From assembly GCF_001667505.1 (NCBI RefSeq), contig NZ_LZHZ01000006.1, forward strand, positions 40,163 to 104,162: a stretch of 64,000 nt of DNA, in the 5' to 3' direction. The notes under the pieces are model-generated. The model searched no databases. It was given only the letters and a program-made list of their open reading frames with translations, and was not told the origin of the DNA. Positions 8,065 through 18,150 of the stretch are shown one piece after another; position 1 is the stretch's first letter; every line of letters starts with the position of its first letter. Made by a program: the position numbers and the translations under genes. The stretch is from Mycobacterium sp. ACS1612. GTDB lineage: Bacteria > Actinomycetota > Actinomycetes > Mycobacteriales > Mycobacteriaceae.

Positions 8065-8454
8065 CTACCAGGCGCCGTCGAGGTCGAGCGTCATGGCACC
8101 GGCGGGGTCGGCGCGGAACTCACCCGTGCCCGCGACCTTCGCCAGGCCCTCGGTACCGGATGCGATCCGTAGGTCCGCCGCGGCGACCCCGTCGCGGTAC
8201 CGGCCGTCGTGCAGCAGCACCAGGCTGCCCGTCTTGCCGCCGATCGTGCCGGTGATGTGCTCGACGCCGACGAACAAGGCACTCTTGTCCGGCGAGTACG
8301 CCAACAGCCACTTCGTCGTCGACGTGCCGTCGATGTCGCCCTGGTAGCGCTTCGACACCAGCGCTTCGGTGAGCTTGGTCGCCTCGTCGCCGTCTTCGAA
8401 CGGGGTCTCGTCCCAGCTGGCAATCTCGAAGCGCGCCTCGATGTGTCTGGTCAT
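8065..8454 (-). CDS. DUF3224 domain protein
   Basis: A protein of 129 residues that looks like a DUF3224 beta-barrel (allene-oxide-cyclase-like fold): ARFEIASWDE at the N-terminus, LLAYSPDKSALFVGVEHITG in the middle, SGTEGLAKVAGTGEF near the end. The function of the family is not known. It is convergent with the oxidoreductase gene, with 2 bases between stops. Confidence 0.8.
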   Translation of the reverse strand: MTRHIEARFEIASWDETPFEDGDEATKLTEALVSKRYQGDIDGTSTTKWLLAYSPDKSALFVGVEHITGTIGGKTGSLVLLHDGRYRDGVAAADLRIASGTEGLAKVAGTGEFRADPAGAMTLDLDGAW

Positions 8455-8524
8455 GACACTCGGATACCCCGGCCCAGAGTTCGGGAATCGACCGGTCTGT
8501 GGTAGTCAGGGCTGGGCGGCCGCG

Positions 8525-8570
8525 TTGCGTCCGCTAGCACGTCAAACTATAGTCTGGACACATGTCCAGA
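8525..8570 (+). promoter_or_regulatory. SigA-type promoter with overlapping operator for the glycosyltransferase operon
   Basis: A -35 element TTGCGT (8525-8530) and a -10 element TATAGT (8548-8553) are separated by 17 bases. The operator TCTGGACA-CA-TGTCCAGA (8553-8570), a perfect inverted repeat with 8-base arms, begins on the last base of the -10 and covers the predicted transcription start. The core GGACA-N2-TGTCC recurs at 12331-12342 on the TetR gene of the same cluster, so TetR repression is inferred. Confidence 0.7.
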
Positions 8571-8591
8571 GGGTTCGGAGTTTTTGCGTGA
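8562..8591 (+). CDS. Possible near-leaderless upstream ORF (9 aa)
   Basis: An ATG inside the operator, 8 bases after the -10 element, opens a 9-codon ORF (MSRGFGVFA) ending at 8591, 34 bases before the glycosyltransferase ATG. It would be translated as an almost leaderless peptide if transcription starts near 8560. It may be chance. Confidence 0.3.
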   Translation: MSRGFGVFA

Positions 8592-8625
8592 CGCCACCTG
8601 TCCACCTCACGGACCCCCGTTGACC

Positions 8626-9852
8626 ATGCGTATCGCCTTGCTGTCTTACCGGAGTAAGACCCACTGCGGCGGCCAGGGCGTGTACGTCCGTCACCTGTCC
8701 CGCGGTCTCGTCGAACTGGGCCATGACGTCGAGGTGTTCTCCGGTCAGCCCTACCCCGAGGTGCTCGATCCGCGGGTGCGGCTGACCAAGGTGCCCAGCC
8801 TCGACCTGTACCGCGAGCCGGACCCGTTCCGGATCCCCCGGCCCAGCGAGATCCGCGACCACATCGACATGCTCGAACTGCTGACGACGTGGACGGCCGG
8901 CTTCCCCGAGCCGCGCACGTTCACGATGCGCGCGGCGCGGTTGCTGGCCGAGCGCCGCGACGACTTCGACGTCGTGCACGACAACCAGAGTCTCGGCGCC
9001 GGTCTGTTGGACATCGCCGCGCTGGGCCTGCCGGTGGTGGCGACGGTGCACCACCCGATCACCCGCGACCGCATGCTGGACGTGGCGGCCGCGAAGTGGT
9101 GGCGAAAGCCGTTGGTGCGGCGCTGGTATGGGTTCGCCGAGATGCAGAAGAACGTGGCCCGTCAGATCCCAGAACTGTTGACCGTGTCGTCGACCTCAGC
9201 GGCCGATATCGCCGAGGACTTCGCCGTGTCACCGAGTCAGCTGCACGTGGTGCCGCTCGGTGTGGACACCGCACTGTTCAAGCCTGCCGAGAAGCGGGTC
9301 AGCGGTCGCATCATCGCGATCGCCAGCGCCGACGTGCCGTTGAAGGGCGTCAGCCACCTGCTGCACGCGGTCGCGCGGTTACGTGTCGAACGTGATCTGG
9401 AACTGCAGCTGGTCGCCAAGCTGGAGCCGAACGGGCCGACCGAGAAGCTGATCGCCGAGTTGGGCATCTCCGACATCGTGCACAGCTCCAGCGGTCTGTC
9501 CGACTCGGAGCTGGCCGACCTGCTGGCATCGGCTGAAATCGCTTGCATCCCCTCGTTGTACGAGGGCTTCTCGCTGCCCGCGGTGGAGGCGATGGCCAGC
9601 GGCACGCCGATCGTGGCGAGCCGGGCAGGTGCGCTGCCGGAGGTGGTCGGCACCGACGGTGCGTGCGCACGCCTGGTGCGGCCCGCCGATGTCGACGAGT
9701 TGACCCGCGTGCTCGGCGAGCTGCTGGACTCGCCCGGGGATCGGCGCAGGCTGGGGGCCGCGGGTCGTCAGCGCGCTCTCGATGTCTTCAGCTGGGAATC
9801 CGTTGCGGCGCAGACGGTGTCGGTCTACGAGCAGGCGATGGCGAAATGCTGA
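8626..9852 (+). CDS. Glycosyltransferase family 4
   Basis: A GT-B fold retaining glycosyltransferase of 408 residues. The N-terminal domain has the glycine-containing loop THCGGQGVYVRHL, and the C-terminal domain has the EX7E motif within LYEGFSLPAVEAMASGTP, where the nucleotide-sugar diphosphate binds. It transfers a sugar from an NDP-sugar to an unknown acceptor in the cytosol. The ATG at 8626 begins the GT-B strand (MRIALLSY), so upstream in-frame codons are unlikely. It is first in an operon with overlapping downstream genes, driven by the promoter/operator at 8525-8570. Confidence 0.9.
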   Translation: MRIALLSYRSKTHCGGQGVYVRHLSRGLVELGHDVEVFSGQPYPEVLDPRVRLTKVPSLDLYREPDPFRIPRPSEIRDHIDMLELLTTWTAGFPEPRTFTMRAARLLAERRDDFDVVHDNQSLGAGLLDIAALGLPVVATVHHPITRDRMLDVAAAKWWRKPLVRRWYGFAEMQKNVARQIPELLTVSSTSAADIAEDFAVSPSQLHVVPLGVDTALFKPAEKRVSGRIIAIASADVPLKGVSHLLHAVARLRVERDLELQLVAKLEPNGPTEKLIAELGISDIVHSSSGLSDSELADLLASAEIACIPSLYEGFSLPAVEAMASGTPIVASRAGALPEVVGTDGACARLVRPADVDELTRVLGELLDSPGDRRRLGAAGRQRALDVFSWESVAAQTVSVYEQAMAKC

Positions 9853-10571
9853 CGGTCGACTTCGACAGGCTCGGCGTCGGCGCGGGCACCAAGGTGATCG
9901 ACGTGGGCTGCGGCGCGGGCAGGCACTCCTTCGAGGCGTATCGGCGTGGCGCGGACGTCATCGCGTTCGACCAGAACGCGGCCGACCTCAACGACGTCGA
10001 CCAGATCCTGCAGGCCATGAAGGAGCAGGGCGAGGTGCCCGACTCGGCGTGCGCCGAGGCGGTCAAGGGCGACGCACTCGAACTTCCTTATGCAGAGGGC
10101 ACTTTCGACTGCGTCATCGCATCCGAGATCCTCGAGCACGTCCCTGCCGACGACCGCGCCATCGGTGAACTGGTCCGGGTGCTGAAACCCGGCGGCTCGC
10201 TGGCGATCACGGTCCCGCGGTGGCTTCCCGAGAAGGTCTGCTGGATTCTGTCCGACGAATACCACGCCAACGAGGGCGGTCACATCCGCATCTACAAGGC
10301 CGATGCGCTGCGCGACAAGGTGCTCGCGCACGGTCTGCGGTTGACGCACACGCACCATGCGCATGCGCTGCATTCGCCGTTCTGGTGGCTGAAATGCGCT
10401 GTGGGCACGTCGAAGAACGACCATCCCGCGGTCGCGGCGTACCACAAGCTGCTGGTGTGGGACATGGTCGAGCAGCCTTGGCTGACCCGCACCGCGGAGT
10501 CGCTGCTTAACCCGCTGATCGGCAAGAGCGTGGCGCTGTACTTCAGGAAGCCGGTGGGGCCCATTGGCTGA
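9846..10571 (+). CDS. Class I SAM-dependent methyltransferase
   Basis: A protein of 241 residues with motif I VIDVGCGAGRHS near residue 20, the acidic VIAFDQ, then FDCVIASEILEHV and LKPGGSLAITVP, all typical of the UbiE/methyltransferase-11 group. It uses S-adenosylmethionine to methylate an unknown, probably glycolipid or lipid, substrate. The ATG at 9846 overlaps the glycosyltransferase stop by 7 bases, and its own 3' end overlaps the next gene by 8. Confidence 0.88.
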   Translation: MLTVDFDRLGVGAGTKVIDVGCGAGRHSFEAYRRGADVIAFDQNAADLNDVDQILQAMKEQGEVPDSACAEAVKGDALELPYAEGTFDCVIASEILEHVPADDRAIGELVRVLKPGGSLAITVPRWLPEKVCWILSDEYHANEGGHIRIYKADALRDKVLAHGLRLTHTHHAHALHSPFWWLKCAVGTSKNDHPAVAAYHKLLVWDMVEQPWLTRTAESLLNPLIGKSVALYFRKPVGPIG

Positions 10572-11628
10572 GATTCCCGGCGTTCCCGGCGTGCTGACGC
10601 CTGCGCAGTGTCGGCAGACCGCGCGATCGATCGCGGCGACGCAGGAATCCTCAGGTGCCATCCCATGGTTCGACGGCGGTCACACCGACCCGTGGGACCA
10701 CGTCGAGAACGCGATGGCGCTGACGGTCGCGGGCCTTCTCGAACCGGCGCGCGCCGCGTTCGAATGGTGCCGGACCATGCAACGGCCCGACGGTTCGTGG
10801 CCGATCCAGTTGCGCAACGGTGTCGTCGAGGACGCCAACAGCGACAGCAACTTCTGCGCGTACATCGCCACCGGCGTGTGGCACCACGTGCTGATCACCC
10901 GCGACCGCCGGTTTGCGGAGACGATGTGGCCGGTGGTGCGCAAAGCCATCGATTTTGTCGTCGACCTGCAGGCCAGCGGCGGTGAAATCGCTTGGGCCAG
11001 AGGCCCTTCGGGCCCGGAGCCGGAGGCGCTGCTGACCGGCTGCGCGAGCATCTACCACAGCATCCGGTGTGCGTTGGCGCTGGCGGATTACGTCGACGAC
11101 GCCCAGCCCGAGTGGGAGGTGGCCGTCGGCCAACTCGGCCATGCGATCGCGCACCATCCCGAGTCGTTCGTGGTCAAGAGCCGATGGTCGATGGAGTGGT
11201 ACTACCCGGTGCTCGGCGGTGCACTGCGCGGCGCGGCCGCCAGGGAGCGCATCATCGAGCGCTGGCACGACTTCGTGGTGCCCGGCCTCGGCATCCGCTG
11301 CGTCGACGACCGACCGTGGGTCACCGGTGCCGAAACCTGCGAATTGGTCCTGGCTTTGGATGCGATCGGGCAGCGGACCCGCGCCCGCGAGCAGTTCGCG
11401 GCCATGCATCACCTGCGTGAGGACGACGGGTCCTATTGGACCGGCCTGGTCTACGCCGACGGCAAACGCTGGCCGGTGGAGCGCACCACCTGGACCGGCG
11501 CGGCGATGATCCTCGCGGCCGACGCGTTGTCGCGGACCAGCGCCGCCAACGGTCTCTTCCGCGGTACCGACTTGCCACGCGGCCTCGAAGGCGAATACGA
11601 CTGCGCCTGCGCCACAAGCGATCGCTAG
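10564..11628 (+). CDS. Alpha/alpha-barrel protein (annotated prenyltransferase-like in relatives)
   Basis: A protein of 354 residues with repeated helical segments and motifs such as IPWFDGGHTDPWDHVENAM, MQRPDGSWP, and DGSYWTGLVYADG near the C-terminus. This fits an alpha/alpha toroid like terpenoid cyclase/prenyltransferase or glycoside hydrolase-like folds. Relatives are loosely called prenyltransferases; a glycan-acting enzyme is as likely given the neighbouring glycosyltransferase. It starts at TTG 10564, overlapping the methyltransferase by 8 bases, and is the last plus-strand gene of the cluster. Confidence 0.65.
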   Translation: MAEIPGVPGVLTPAQCRQTARSIAATQESSGAIPWFDGGHTDPWDHVENAMALTVAGLLEPARAAFEWCRTMQRPDGSWPIQLRNGVVEDANSDSNFCAYIATGVWHHVLITRDRRFAETMWPVVRKAIDFVVDLQASGGEIAWARGPSGPEPEALLTGCASIYHSIRCALALADYVDDAQPEWEVAVGQLGHAIAHHPESFVVKSRWSMEWYYPVLGGALRGAAARERIIERWHDFVVPGLGIRCVDDRPWVTGAETCELVLALDAIGQRTRAREQFAAMHHLREDDGSYWTGLVYADGKRWPVERTTWTGAAMILAADALSRTSAANGLFRGTDLPRGLEGEYDCACATSDR

Positions 11629-11635
11629 CCTCCGG

Positions 11636-12906
<1,271 letters not shown>

Positions 12907-13185
12907 CGCTTTGCCGACGCGGCGCACCGGGCGATCAAAGCGCATCTCGCCGAGTGTATTTGAGGAATCTCCGCAGTTTTCTGCGGCGGGGAATACCTAG
13001 GGGTGAGGCGACTCGCCGCCCGCCGAATCGAGGTTCGGGGTCGCGTTCACCAGCAAGGTGGACGGCGCCTCGCTCGGCTTCCCGAAGGTGTCCTTCGCTC
13101 GCGCCATGCGAATCAAACTCTGACGAGATCAAAGAACTGCGAAAGCCGATCGGGGGTCGCGACCCCTTCGTCGAGATGAGCTGAC

Positions 13186-13797
13186 TCAGCCGCGCGGGCC
13201 CAACAGTGCGGTCGCCGCCTCGATCGCGTGCTCGACGATGCCCTGCACATCGCGGTCGTCTTCGACGAAAAGCGCTGTCAATTCCCGCAATCCGCCCAGC
13301 AGGATCAACGCCAACGGCCTGGAGATCGGCTGCAGATTGGAGCGCCGGAACCCGGGGCTGTCCGTGAGGTTGACCAGCATGTCGGTCAACGCCTCCATTG
13401 CCTGCCGGTTCAGCGGCTTGGCCACCTCCCCGAGCGCCGGCGCTTCGCGGATCCAACTCAACGTGATCGCGGGCCGCGACCCGATGTGGTCGACGTAGGC
13501 CACCGAGGCCTGCCGGATCTGCCGATGCCAGTCCGCCTCCGGATCAACGGCCGCCTGGATGTTGGCGATCAGGTTCTCGTTGTTTCGCCGCAGCAGTTCG
13601 ATCAGGCACTCCTCCTTGCTGGCGAACTGCTCGTAAAAGGTCCGCTTGGAGGTGCGAGCGTGCCGGACGATGTCCGCCACGGTGGTGTCGCGGTATCCGC
13701 GCTCACCGATGGATGCGGCCAACCCGTCGATCAGTCGGTCGCGGAAGGCAGGAAAAGCACCGTCGACGGATGCGGCCCTGTCGAGCGCTGTCGTCAT
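13186..13797 (-). CDS. TetR-family regulator next to a P450 gene (Rv0135c position)
   Basis: A protein of 203 residues. HTH segment: TTVADIVRHARTSKRTFYEQF, then ASKEECLIELL. The C-terminal domain is long and helical. It is divergent from the cytochrome P450, with a 16-base perfect palindrome between them. The TetR / P450 / Msr order matches Rv0135c-Rv0136-Rv0137c of M. tuberculosis as I recall it, so it is probably the local regulator of the P450. Confidence 0.88.
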   Translation of the reverse strand: MTTALDRAASVDGAFPAFRDRLIDGLAASIGERGYRDTTVADIVRHARTSKRTFYEQFASKEECLIELLRRNNENLIANIQAAVDPEADWHRQIRQASVAYVDHIGSRPAITLSWIREAPALGEVAKPLNRQAMEALTDMLVNLTDSPGFRRSNLQPISRPLALILLGGLRELTALFVEDDRDVQGIVEHAIEAATALLGPRG

Positions 13798-13818
13798 TGC
13801 GCCTCCTTGCCCTTGTGT

Positions 13819-13840
13819 CGGTTGGTACCAACCGGTACCG
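13819..13840. promoter_or_regulatory. Operator candidate between TetR and P450 genes
   Basis: CGGTTGGTACCAACCG (13819-13834) is a perfect 16-base palindrome, immediately followed by a second GGTACC centre (CGGTACCG, 13833-13840). It lies 22 bases from the TetR start and about 60 bases from the P450 start, a good position for a TetR site controlling both. Confidence 0.6.
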
Positions 13841-13899
13841 TACTACAAAGACCCACGGTACACCGAAGTACCAGGGAGACGGTTGGGAGTGAGGCACCG

Positions 13900-15237
13900 A
13901 TGACTGACACCGCAGTGACCGTGGAAGCGGGCGCCACGGCGCGGCCGGGGAAGATGCCGCCGGCAGTGCACCTGCCGAAGATGGTTCAGATGGTCTTGAT
14001 GGCCGGCTTCCGCCGCCGGTTCCTGCGGTACGCCGACAAGCGGTACGGCTCGGTGTTCGCGATCAATGTGCCGTTTTTCGGCCGCAGCGTGGTGGTCTCC
14101 GACCCCGCATTGGCTCGCCAGGTGTTTCTCGCGAGCACCGACGACCTGATCAACGTCCAACCGAACCTGAGCCGGATCTTCGGTCCCGGTTCGGTTTTCG
14201 CGTTGGACGGTAAGGAGCATCGGGCCCGCCGCAAGCTGCTCGCCCCGCCGTTCCACGGGCAGAGCATCAAGAACTACGAGAAGGTCATCGAGGAGGAGAC
14301 GCTTCGCGAAACCGCGACGTGGCCGGAGGGCGTCGAGTTCCGAACCCTGGAAGCGATGAACAGGATCACGCTGAACGTCATCCTGCGCACTGTGTTCGGC
14401 GCCGACGGCGCGGAACTGGACTTCCTGCGCGAGATCATCCCGCCTTGGGCCGAACTGGGCTCGCGGATGGCCACGCTCCCGGAGCCGCGGTTCAACACGG
14501 GCAGGCGCAGCCCGTGGGGCAAGCTCGCGGAGTTCCGCCGCAACTTCGACCGCACCGTCTTTGCGCTGATCGACAAGGCCAAGGCCGACCAGAACCTGGA
14601 CGAGCGCACCGACATCCTCGCGTTGCTGTTGCGCAGCACGTACGAGGACGGCACGCCGATGTCGCGCCAGGACGTGTCCGATGAACTGCTGACGCTGCTG
14701 GGCGCCGGCCATGAGACCACCGCGTCGACGCTGGGCTGGGCGTTCGAGCGGTTGCGCCGCCACCCTGACGTGCTCGCCAGGCTGGTCGAGGAAAACAACA
14801 AGGGCGGCAACGAGTTTCGTCAGGCCACCATCCAGGAGTTGCAGCGCAACCGGACGGTCATCGACTTCTCGGGACGGCACGTGCAGGCACCGCATTTCGA
14901 CCTCGGTGACTTCCGGATCCCACACGGCTACACCGTCATGATCGCAATCGCCCACGTGCACGCCAACGCCGACGTCTTCCCGGATCCCGAGCGCTTCGAC
15001 CCTGACCGGTTCATGGGCACCAGGACCCCGACGGCGTGGGTGCCGTTCGGCGGCGGCACCCGCCGCTGCATCGGGGCGGCGTTCGCGAACGTCGAAATGG
15101 ACGTGGTGCTGCGAACCATCCTGAGGCACTTCGTCATCGAGACCGACGATGCCCCGGAGGAGAAGGTCCATTTCCGGGGCATCGCGTTCACACCGAAGGA
15201 CGGCGGCCGCATCGTGGTGCGACGCCGGGTGGCCTGA
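13900..15237 (+). CDS. Cytochrome P450 (CYP138-like)
   Basis: A P450 of 445 residues. It shows the I-helix oxygen-activation motif GAGHETTAS, an ExxR-type ELQR, and the haem-ligand loop FGGGTRRCIG with its Cys near residue 391. It needs ferredoxin/reductase partners not encoded nearby. Context (divergent TetR, convergent Msr) matches CYP138 of M. tuberculosis, whose substrate is unknown. The ATG at 13900 is chosen because the frame stays open far upstream into the TetR gene, so the longer reading is not credible. Confidence 0.92.
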   Translation: MTDTAVTVEAGATARPGKMPPAVHLPKMVQMVLMAGFRRRFLRYADKRYGSVFAINVPFFGRSVVVSDPALARQVFLASTDDLINVQPNLSRIFGPGSVFALDGKEHRARRKLLAPPFHGQSIKNYEKVIEEETLRETATWPEGVEFRTLEAMNRITLNVILRTVFGADGAELDFLREIIPPWAELGSRMATLPEPRFNTGRRSPWGKLAEFRRNFDRTVFALIDKAKADQNLDERTDILALLLRSTYEDGTPMSRQDVSDELLTLLGAGHETTASTLGWAFERLRRHPDVLARLVEENNKGGNEFRQATIQELQRNRTVIDFSGRHVQAPHFDLGDFRIPHGYTVMIAIAHVHANADVFPDPERFDPDRFMGTRTPTAWVPFGGGTRRCIGAAFANVEMDVVLRTILRHFVIETDDAPEEKVHFRGIAFTPKDGGRIVVRRRVA

Positions 15238-15260
15238 CCGGAGTGCTTCAAAACTACGTT

Positions 15261-15314
15261 TTCTGACGGATTTCGGCCGATTTTCGTCAGAAGCCTCAGC
15301 CGCTGAGCGGCTGA
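15261..15314. terminator. Hairpin pair between convergent P450 and msr genes
   Basis: Two stem-loops lie here. One has 8-base arms TTCTGACG/CGTCAGAA (15261-15268 and 15285-15292) around an inner TCGGCCGA palindrome. The other is TCAGCCGC-TGA-GCGGCTGA (15296-15314). No strong T-tract follows, but the position between two convergent stops suggests bidirectional termination. Confidence 0.5.
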
Positions 15315-16292
15315 TCAAACCTCAGCGCGCTTCGGCAGTTTCCAGCCCGGCCGCGGGAAGTGGCAGGTGTACCCGTTCGGGTAGCGCTCCAGGTAGTCCT
15401 GGTGCTCCGGTTCGGCCTCCCAGAAGTCACCGGCGGGGGTCACCTCGGTGACCACCTTGCCCGGCCACAATCCGGAGGCGTCGACATCGGCGATGGTGTC
15501 CAGCGCGACGCGCTTCTGCTCGTCGTCGAGATAGAAGATCGCCGACCGGTAGCTGGTGCCGACGTCGTTGCCCTGCCGGTTCTTCGTGGTCGGATCATGG
15601 ATCTGGAAGAAGAACTCGAGCAGGTTCCGGTAGTCGGTCTGCGCCGGGTCGTAGACGATTTCGATCGCCTCGGCGTGGCCGGGGTGGTTGCGGTAGGTCG
15701 GATGCGCGTTCTGCCCGCCGGTGTAGCCGACCCGGGTGGACACCACACCGGGCTGCTTGCGGATCAGATCCTGCATGCCCCAGAAACAGCCGCCTGCCAG
15801 GATCGCCTTCTTGTACTCGCTCACGCTCACTCCTTTTTCTTGGCCGCCTTCGCGAAACAGCGCGCGGTACTGTCCGTACCCCTGCGCCTCGAGATCGTCG
15901 AAGTGGATGAATCTCAGCGAAGCCGAGTTGATGCAGTAGCGCAACCCGCCTTTCGCTCGCGGTCCGTCCTTGAACACATGGCCCAGGTGGCTGTCGCCGT
16001 GCTTGGACCGCACCTCGGTGCGAAACATCAGATGCGAGAAGTCCCGTTTCGTGATCACGTTGTCCGCGTCGAGGGGTTTGGTGAAGCTCGGCCAGCCGGT
16101 GCCGCTGTCGAACTTGTCCACCGAAGCGAACAGCGGCTCGCCCGATACGACGTCGACGTAGATGCCGGGCTCGTGGTTGTCCCAGTAGTGGCCGGTGAAG
16201 GGGCGCTCCGTGCCGTTCTTCTGCGTCACGTAGTACTGCTCTTCGGAAAGCGCGGCGACCGCGTCCGGATCGTGTCTGTATTGCTGCGACAT
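15315..16292 (-). CDS. Fused methionine sulfoxide reductase MsrB-MsrA
   Basis: A protein of 325 residues. Residues 1-140 are MsrB, with the catalytic Cys120 in [11 protein letters not shown]. Residues 160-325 are MsrA, with catalytic Cys169 in GCFWG. Together they repair both diastereomers of oxidised methionine. The MsrB half has [10 protein letters not shown], with Thr where many MsrB enzymes have the resolving Cys, and no CxxC zinc pairs, so its recycling must differ. In M. tuberculosis the syntenic gene (Rv0137c) is MsrA alone; the B-then-A fusion is the less common order. The minus-strand gene is convergent with the P450. Confidence 0.93.
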   Translation of the reverse strand: MSQQYRHDPDAVAALSEEQYYVTQKNGTERPFTGHYWDNHEPGIYVDVVSGEPLFASVDKFDSGTGWPSFTKPLDADNVITKRDFSHLMFRTEVRSKHGDSHLGHVFKDGPRAKGGLRYCINSASLRFIHFDDLEAQGYGQYRALFREGGQEKGVSVSEYKKAILAGGCFWGMQDLIRKQPGVVSTRVGYTGGQNAHPTYRNHPGHAEAIEIVYDPAQTDYRNLLEFFFQIHDPTTKNRQGNDVGTSYRSAIFYLDDEQKRVALDTIADVDASGLWPGKVVTEVTPAGDFWEAEPEHQDYLERYPNGYTCHFPRPGWKLPKRAEV

Positions 16293-16354
16293 AGTGTCCT
16301 TGTCAACCGCGCGCCGCGCTGGGTTAATCCGTGGTTGTCGCTACCGTCAAATAC

Positions 16355-16753
16355 ATGCGCACAGCCGCCGTGGTCCTCGCCGCTCTCGCTGTCGCCGGCT
16401 GGATTGCGCCCGCGGCATCGGCGGCGCCGACAGCGCCACCCGAAGCGCAGGACGTCGACGGCGTGGCCTTCACCGACAACCCATCGATCGTCGATCCGCA
16501 GCCGATGCCCATCCAGTCGTGGAGCCGTGCCGGCGACCGCGCTGTGGCCGTGCATTTCACGACAGGCACACCCGCGTGCAACGGCGTGCACGCGAGGGTG
16601 CACGAGACTGCCGATGCGGTCACGATCGACCTGAAGGGCGGCGCGCTGCCGCCGGTCGCGGGGCGGATGTGCATCATGCTCGCCGTAACCGGCACCCTGG
16701 TGGTGCCCTTGCAGAGCCCGCTTGGCGACCGGCAGGTCCTCAGCGCCGCCTGA
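16355..16753 (+). CDS. Small secreted protein of unknown function
   Basis: A 132-residue protein with a clear Sec signal peptide (MRTAAVVLAALAVAGWIAPA, cleavage near ASAAP). The mature part contains two Cys (in TGTPACNGVHAR and GRMCIMLAV) that could form a disulfide, and an all-beta-looking sequence. The ATG at 16355 is preferred because it opens the signal peptide; an in-frame GTG upstream would spoil it. No family is recognised. It is convergent with the lipoprotein hydrolase, overlapping by 14 bases. Confidence 0.7.
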   Translation: MRTAAVVLAALAVAGWIAPAASAAPTAPPEAQDVDGVAFTDNPSIVDPQPMPIQSWSRAGDRAVAVHFTTGTPACNGVHARVHETADAVTIDLKGGALPPVAGRMCIMLAVTGTLVVPLQSPLGDRQVLSAA

Positions 16754-17582
16754 CCCCGGAGCGCACCCAGTCGACCATTGCGAGCGTTTTCGCGGCGACG
16801 GCGCCGGGGCGAGACAGCATCATGTTGTGCCCGCTGCCGCCGACGATCACGTTGTCGGTCCACAGCGTCTCGGCGAGCAGGCTGTTGGCGCGGTGCACCT
16901 GGAAGTTGGTGTAGTCGCCTGAGCCCATGTCGCCGCGGGAGACGTCGGCGCTCAACACGATCGCGGGCATCCGCGGCAACGGCAACGGTGGGGCGACCCG
17001 CAGTGTGGCGAACGCGTCGTCGGCGAGAAATCCTTCACCGTCGGGATCCGGTGTCGGCGTTCGCGCAGCCTGGTCGAACTGGGCGTCTTGTTCGGCCCGG
17101 CCCAGTCGCGGCAGGTACTCCGACGTCGGGTCCACCAGGACCAGGCCAGCGACGAGTCCGGGATGGGTGCGGGCCAGCAGATCGGCGATGAGGCCGCCGT
17201 AGGAATGGGCGACCACCACCATGGGCGTCGAAAGCCGCGCTGCAGCAACCAATTTCACGACGTCGGAGACGGCCTGGGCGACGGAGTGCGGTTGTGGTAC
17301 CGGGGTGGACAGGTGGTCGCCGTCCTGTCTGGTGTTCGGTCGGTCGTAGGCGCAGACCCTGGTGGTGGTCGCGACTGCCGATACGACGACGCGCCATGCG
17401 GCGGCGTGGCTGCCTTTGCCGGGGATGATGAACACGGTCGGTGCGCCCGCACCCCGACAGGTCAGGAACAGGTGGCGCCCGGCGCCGATGTCGACGAGTC
17501 CGGAGAAATTCGCAGGCCGCGGATCACCGGCGCACCCGGCGAGCACGACGACCGCGAAGATGAGCCCGAGCAGGCCCTTCAC
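16740..17582 (-). CDS. Alpha/beta-hydrolase lipoprotein
   Basis: About 280 residues from GTG 17582. A lipoprotein signal peptide with lipobox VVLAGC ends near residue 16. The body is an alpha/beta hydrolase: VFIIPGKGSHAAAW oxyanion region, AHSYGG nucleophile elbow, and a C-terminal GSGHNMML with the catalytic His. It is probably a cell-envelope esterase or lipase; substrate unknown. The upstream frame is open but low in hydrophobic start features, so the GTG that begins the signal peptide is used. Confidence 0.85.
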   Translation of the reverse strand: MKGLLGLIFAVVVLAGCAGDPRPANFSGLVDIGAGRHLFLTCRGAGAPTVFIIPGKGSHAAAWRVVVSAVATTTRVCAYDRPNTRQDGDHLSTPVPQPHSVAQAVSDVVKLVAAARLSTPMVVVAHSYGGLIADLLARTHPGLVAGLVLVDPTSEYLPRLGRAEQDAQFDQAARTPTPDPDGEGFLADDAFATLRVAPPLPLPRMPAIVLSADVSRGDMGSGDYTNFQVHRANSLLAETLWTDNVIVGGSGHNMMLSRPGAVAAKTLAMVDWVRSGVRRR

Positions 17583-17620
17583 TCTTTTGACGATACGAGC
17601 GACCGCTCGACAAAGACAGG

Positions 17621-17634
17621 TAGAACGTGTTCTA
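17621..17634. promoter_or_regulatory. KstR-type palindrome
   Basis: TAGAAC-GT-GTTCTA matches the mycobacterial KstR operator pattern TnnAACnnGTTnnA at every defined position. It lies 9 bases upstream of the GTG start of the NTF2-like gene. KstR represses sterol catabolism genes; whether it acts here is inference. Confidence 0.55.
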
Positions 17635-17643
17635 GTTCTGAGT

Positions 17644-18150
17644 GTGACGAGCAAGACGTTCACCCGCGAGGAGTTGGCCGCGGCGTTCGAGGCGTTCGAG
17701 GCGACCGTCGACCGGGCCGCGCGCACCCGCGATTGGGATCCGTGGGTTGACCAGTACACACCCGACGTCACCTACGTCGAGCACGCGGCGGGCACCATGC
17801 ACGGCCGAGACGAGGTGCGGCCCTGGATCTGGCAGACTATGGAGTCGTTTCCCGGCAGCTACATGACGTCGTTCCCGTCGCTGTGGTCGGTGATCGACGA
17901 GTCGACGGGCAGGATCATCTGCGAGTTGGACAACCCGATGCGCGATCCGGGTGACGGCACCATCATCAGCGCCACCAACATCTCGATCCTCACCTACGCC
18001 GGCGACGGTCAATGGTGCCGCCAGGAGGACATCTACAACCCGCTGCGCTTCGTCGCCGCGACGAAGAAGTGGTGCCGCAAAGCGCAGGAACTCGGCACGC
18101 TGCCCGACGAGGCGGCGGCGTGGCTGAGCCAGTCCGGAGGGGCCGAGTGA
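17644..18150 (+). CDS. NTF2/SnoaL-like protein (Rv0138 position)
   Basis: A 168-residue protein of the NTF2-like cone fold: DWDPWVDQYTPDVTYVEHAAGTM, then GRDEVRPWIWQTM, then acidic and aromatic strands typical of small polyketide/steroid isomerase-like proteins. It could be an isomerase, a hydratase or a ligand-binding partner of the downstream reductase. The GTG start at 17644 follows a KstR-type palindrome. Its TGA overlaps the GTG of the next gene by 4 bases, so the two are translationally coupled. Confidence 0.75.
   Translation: MTSKTFTREELAAAFEAFEATVDRAARTRDWDPWVDQYTPDVTYVEHAAGTMHGRDEVRPWIWQTMESFPGSYMTSFPSLWSVIDESTGRIICELDNPMRDPGDGTIISATNISILTYAGDGQWCRQEDIYNPLRFVAATKKWCRKAQELGTLPDEAAAWLSQSGGAE

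Noticed and set aside
13228..13899. N-terminal extension of the P450
   Set aside because: The open frame runs antisense through the TetR gene and has no P450 features; ATG 13900 is the natural start.
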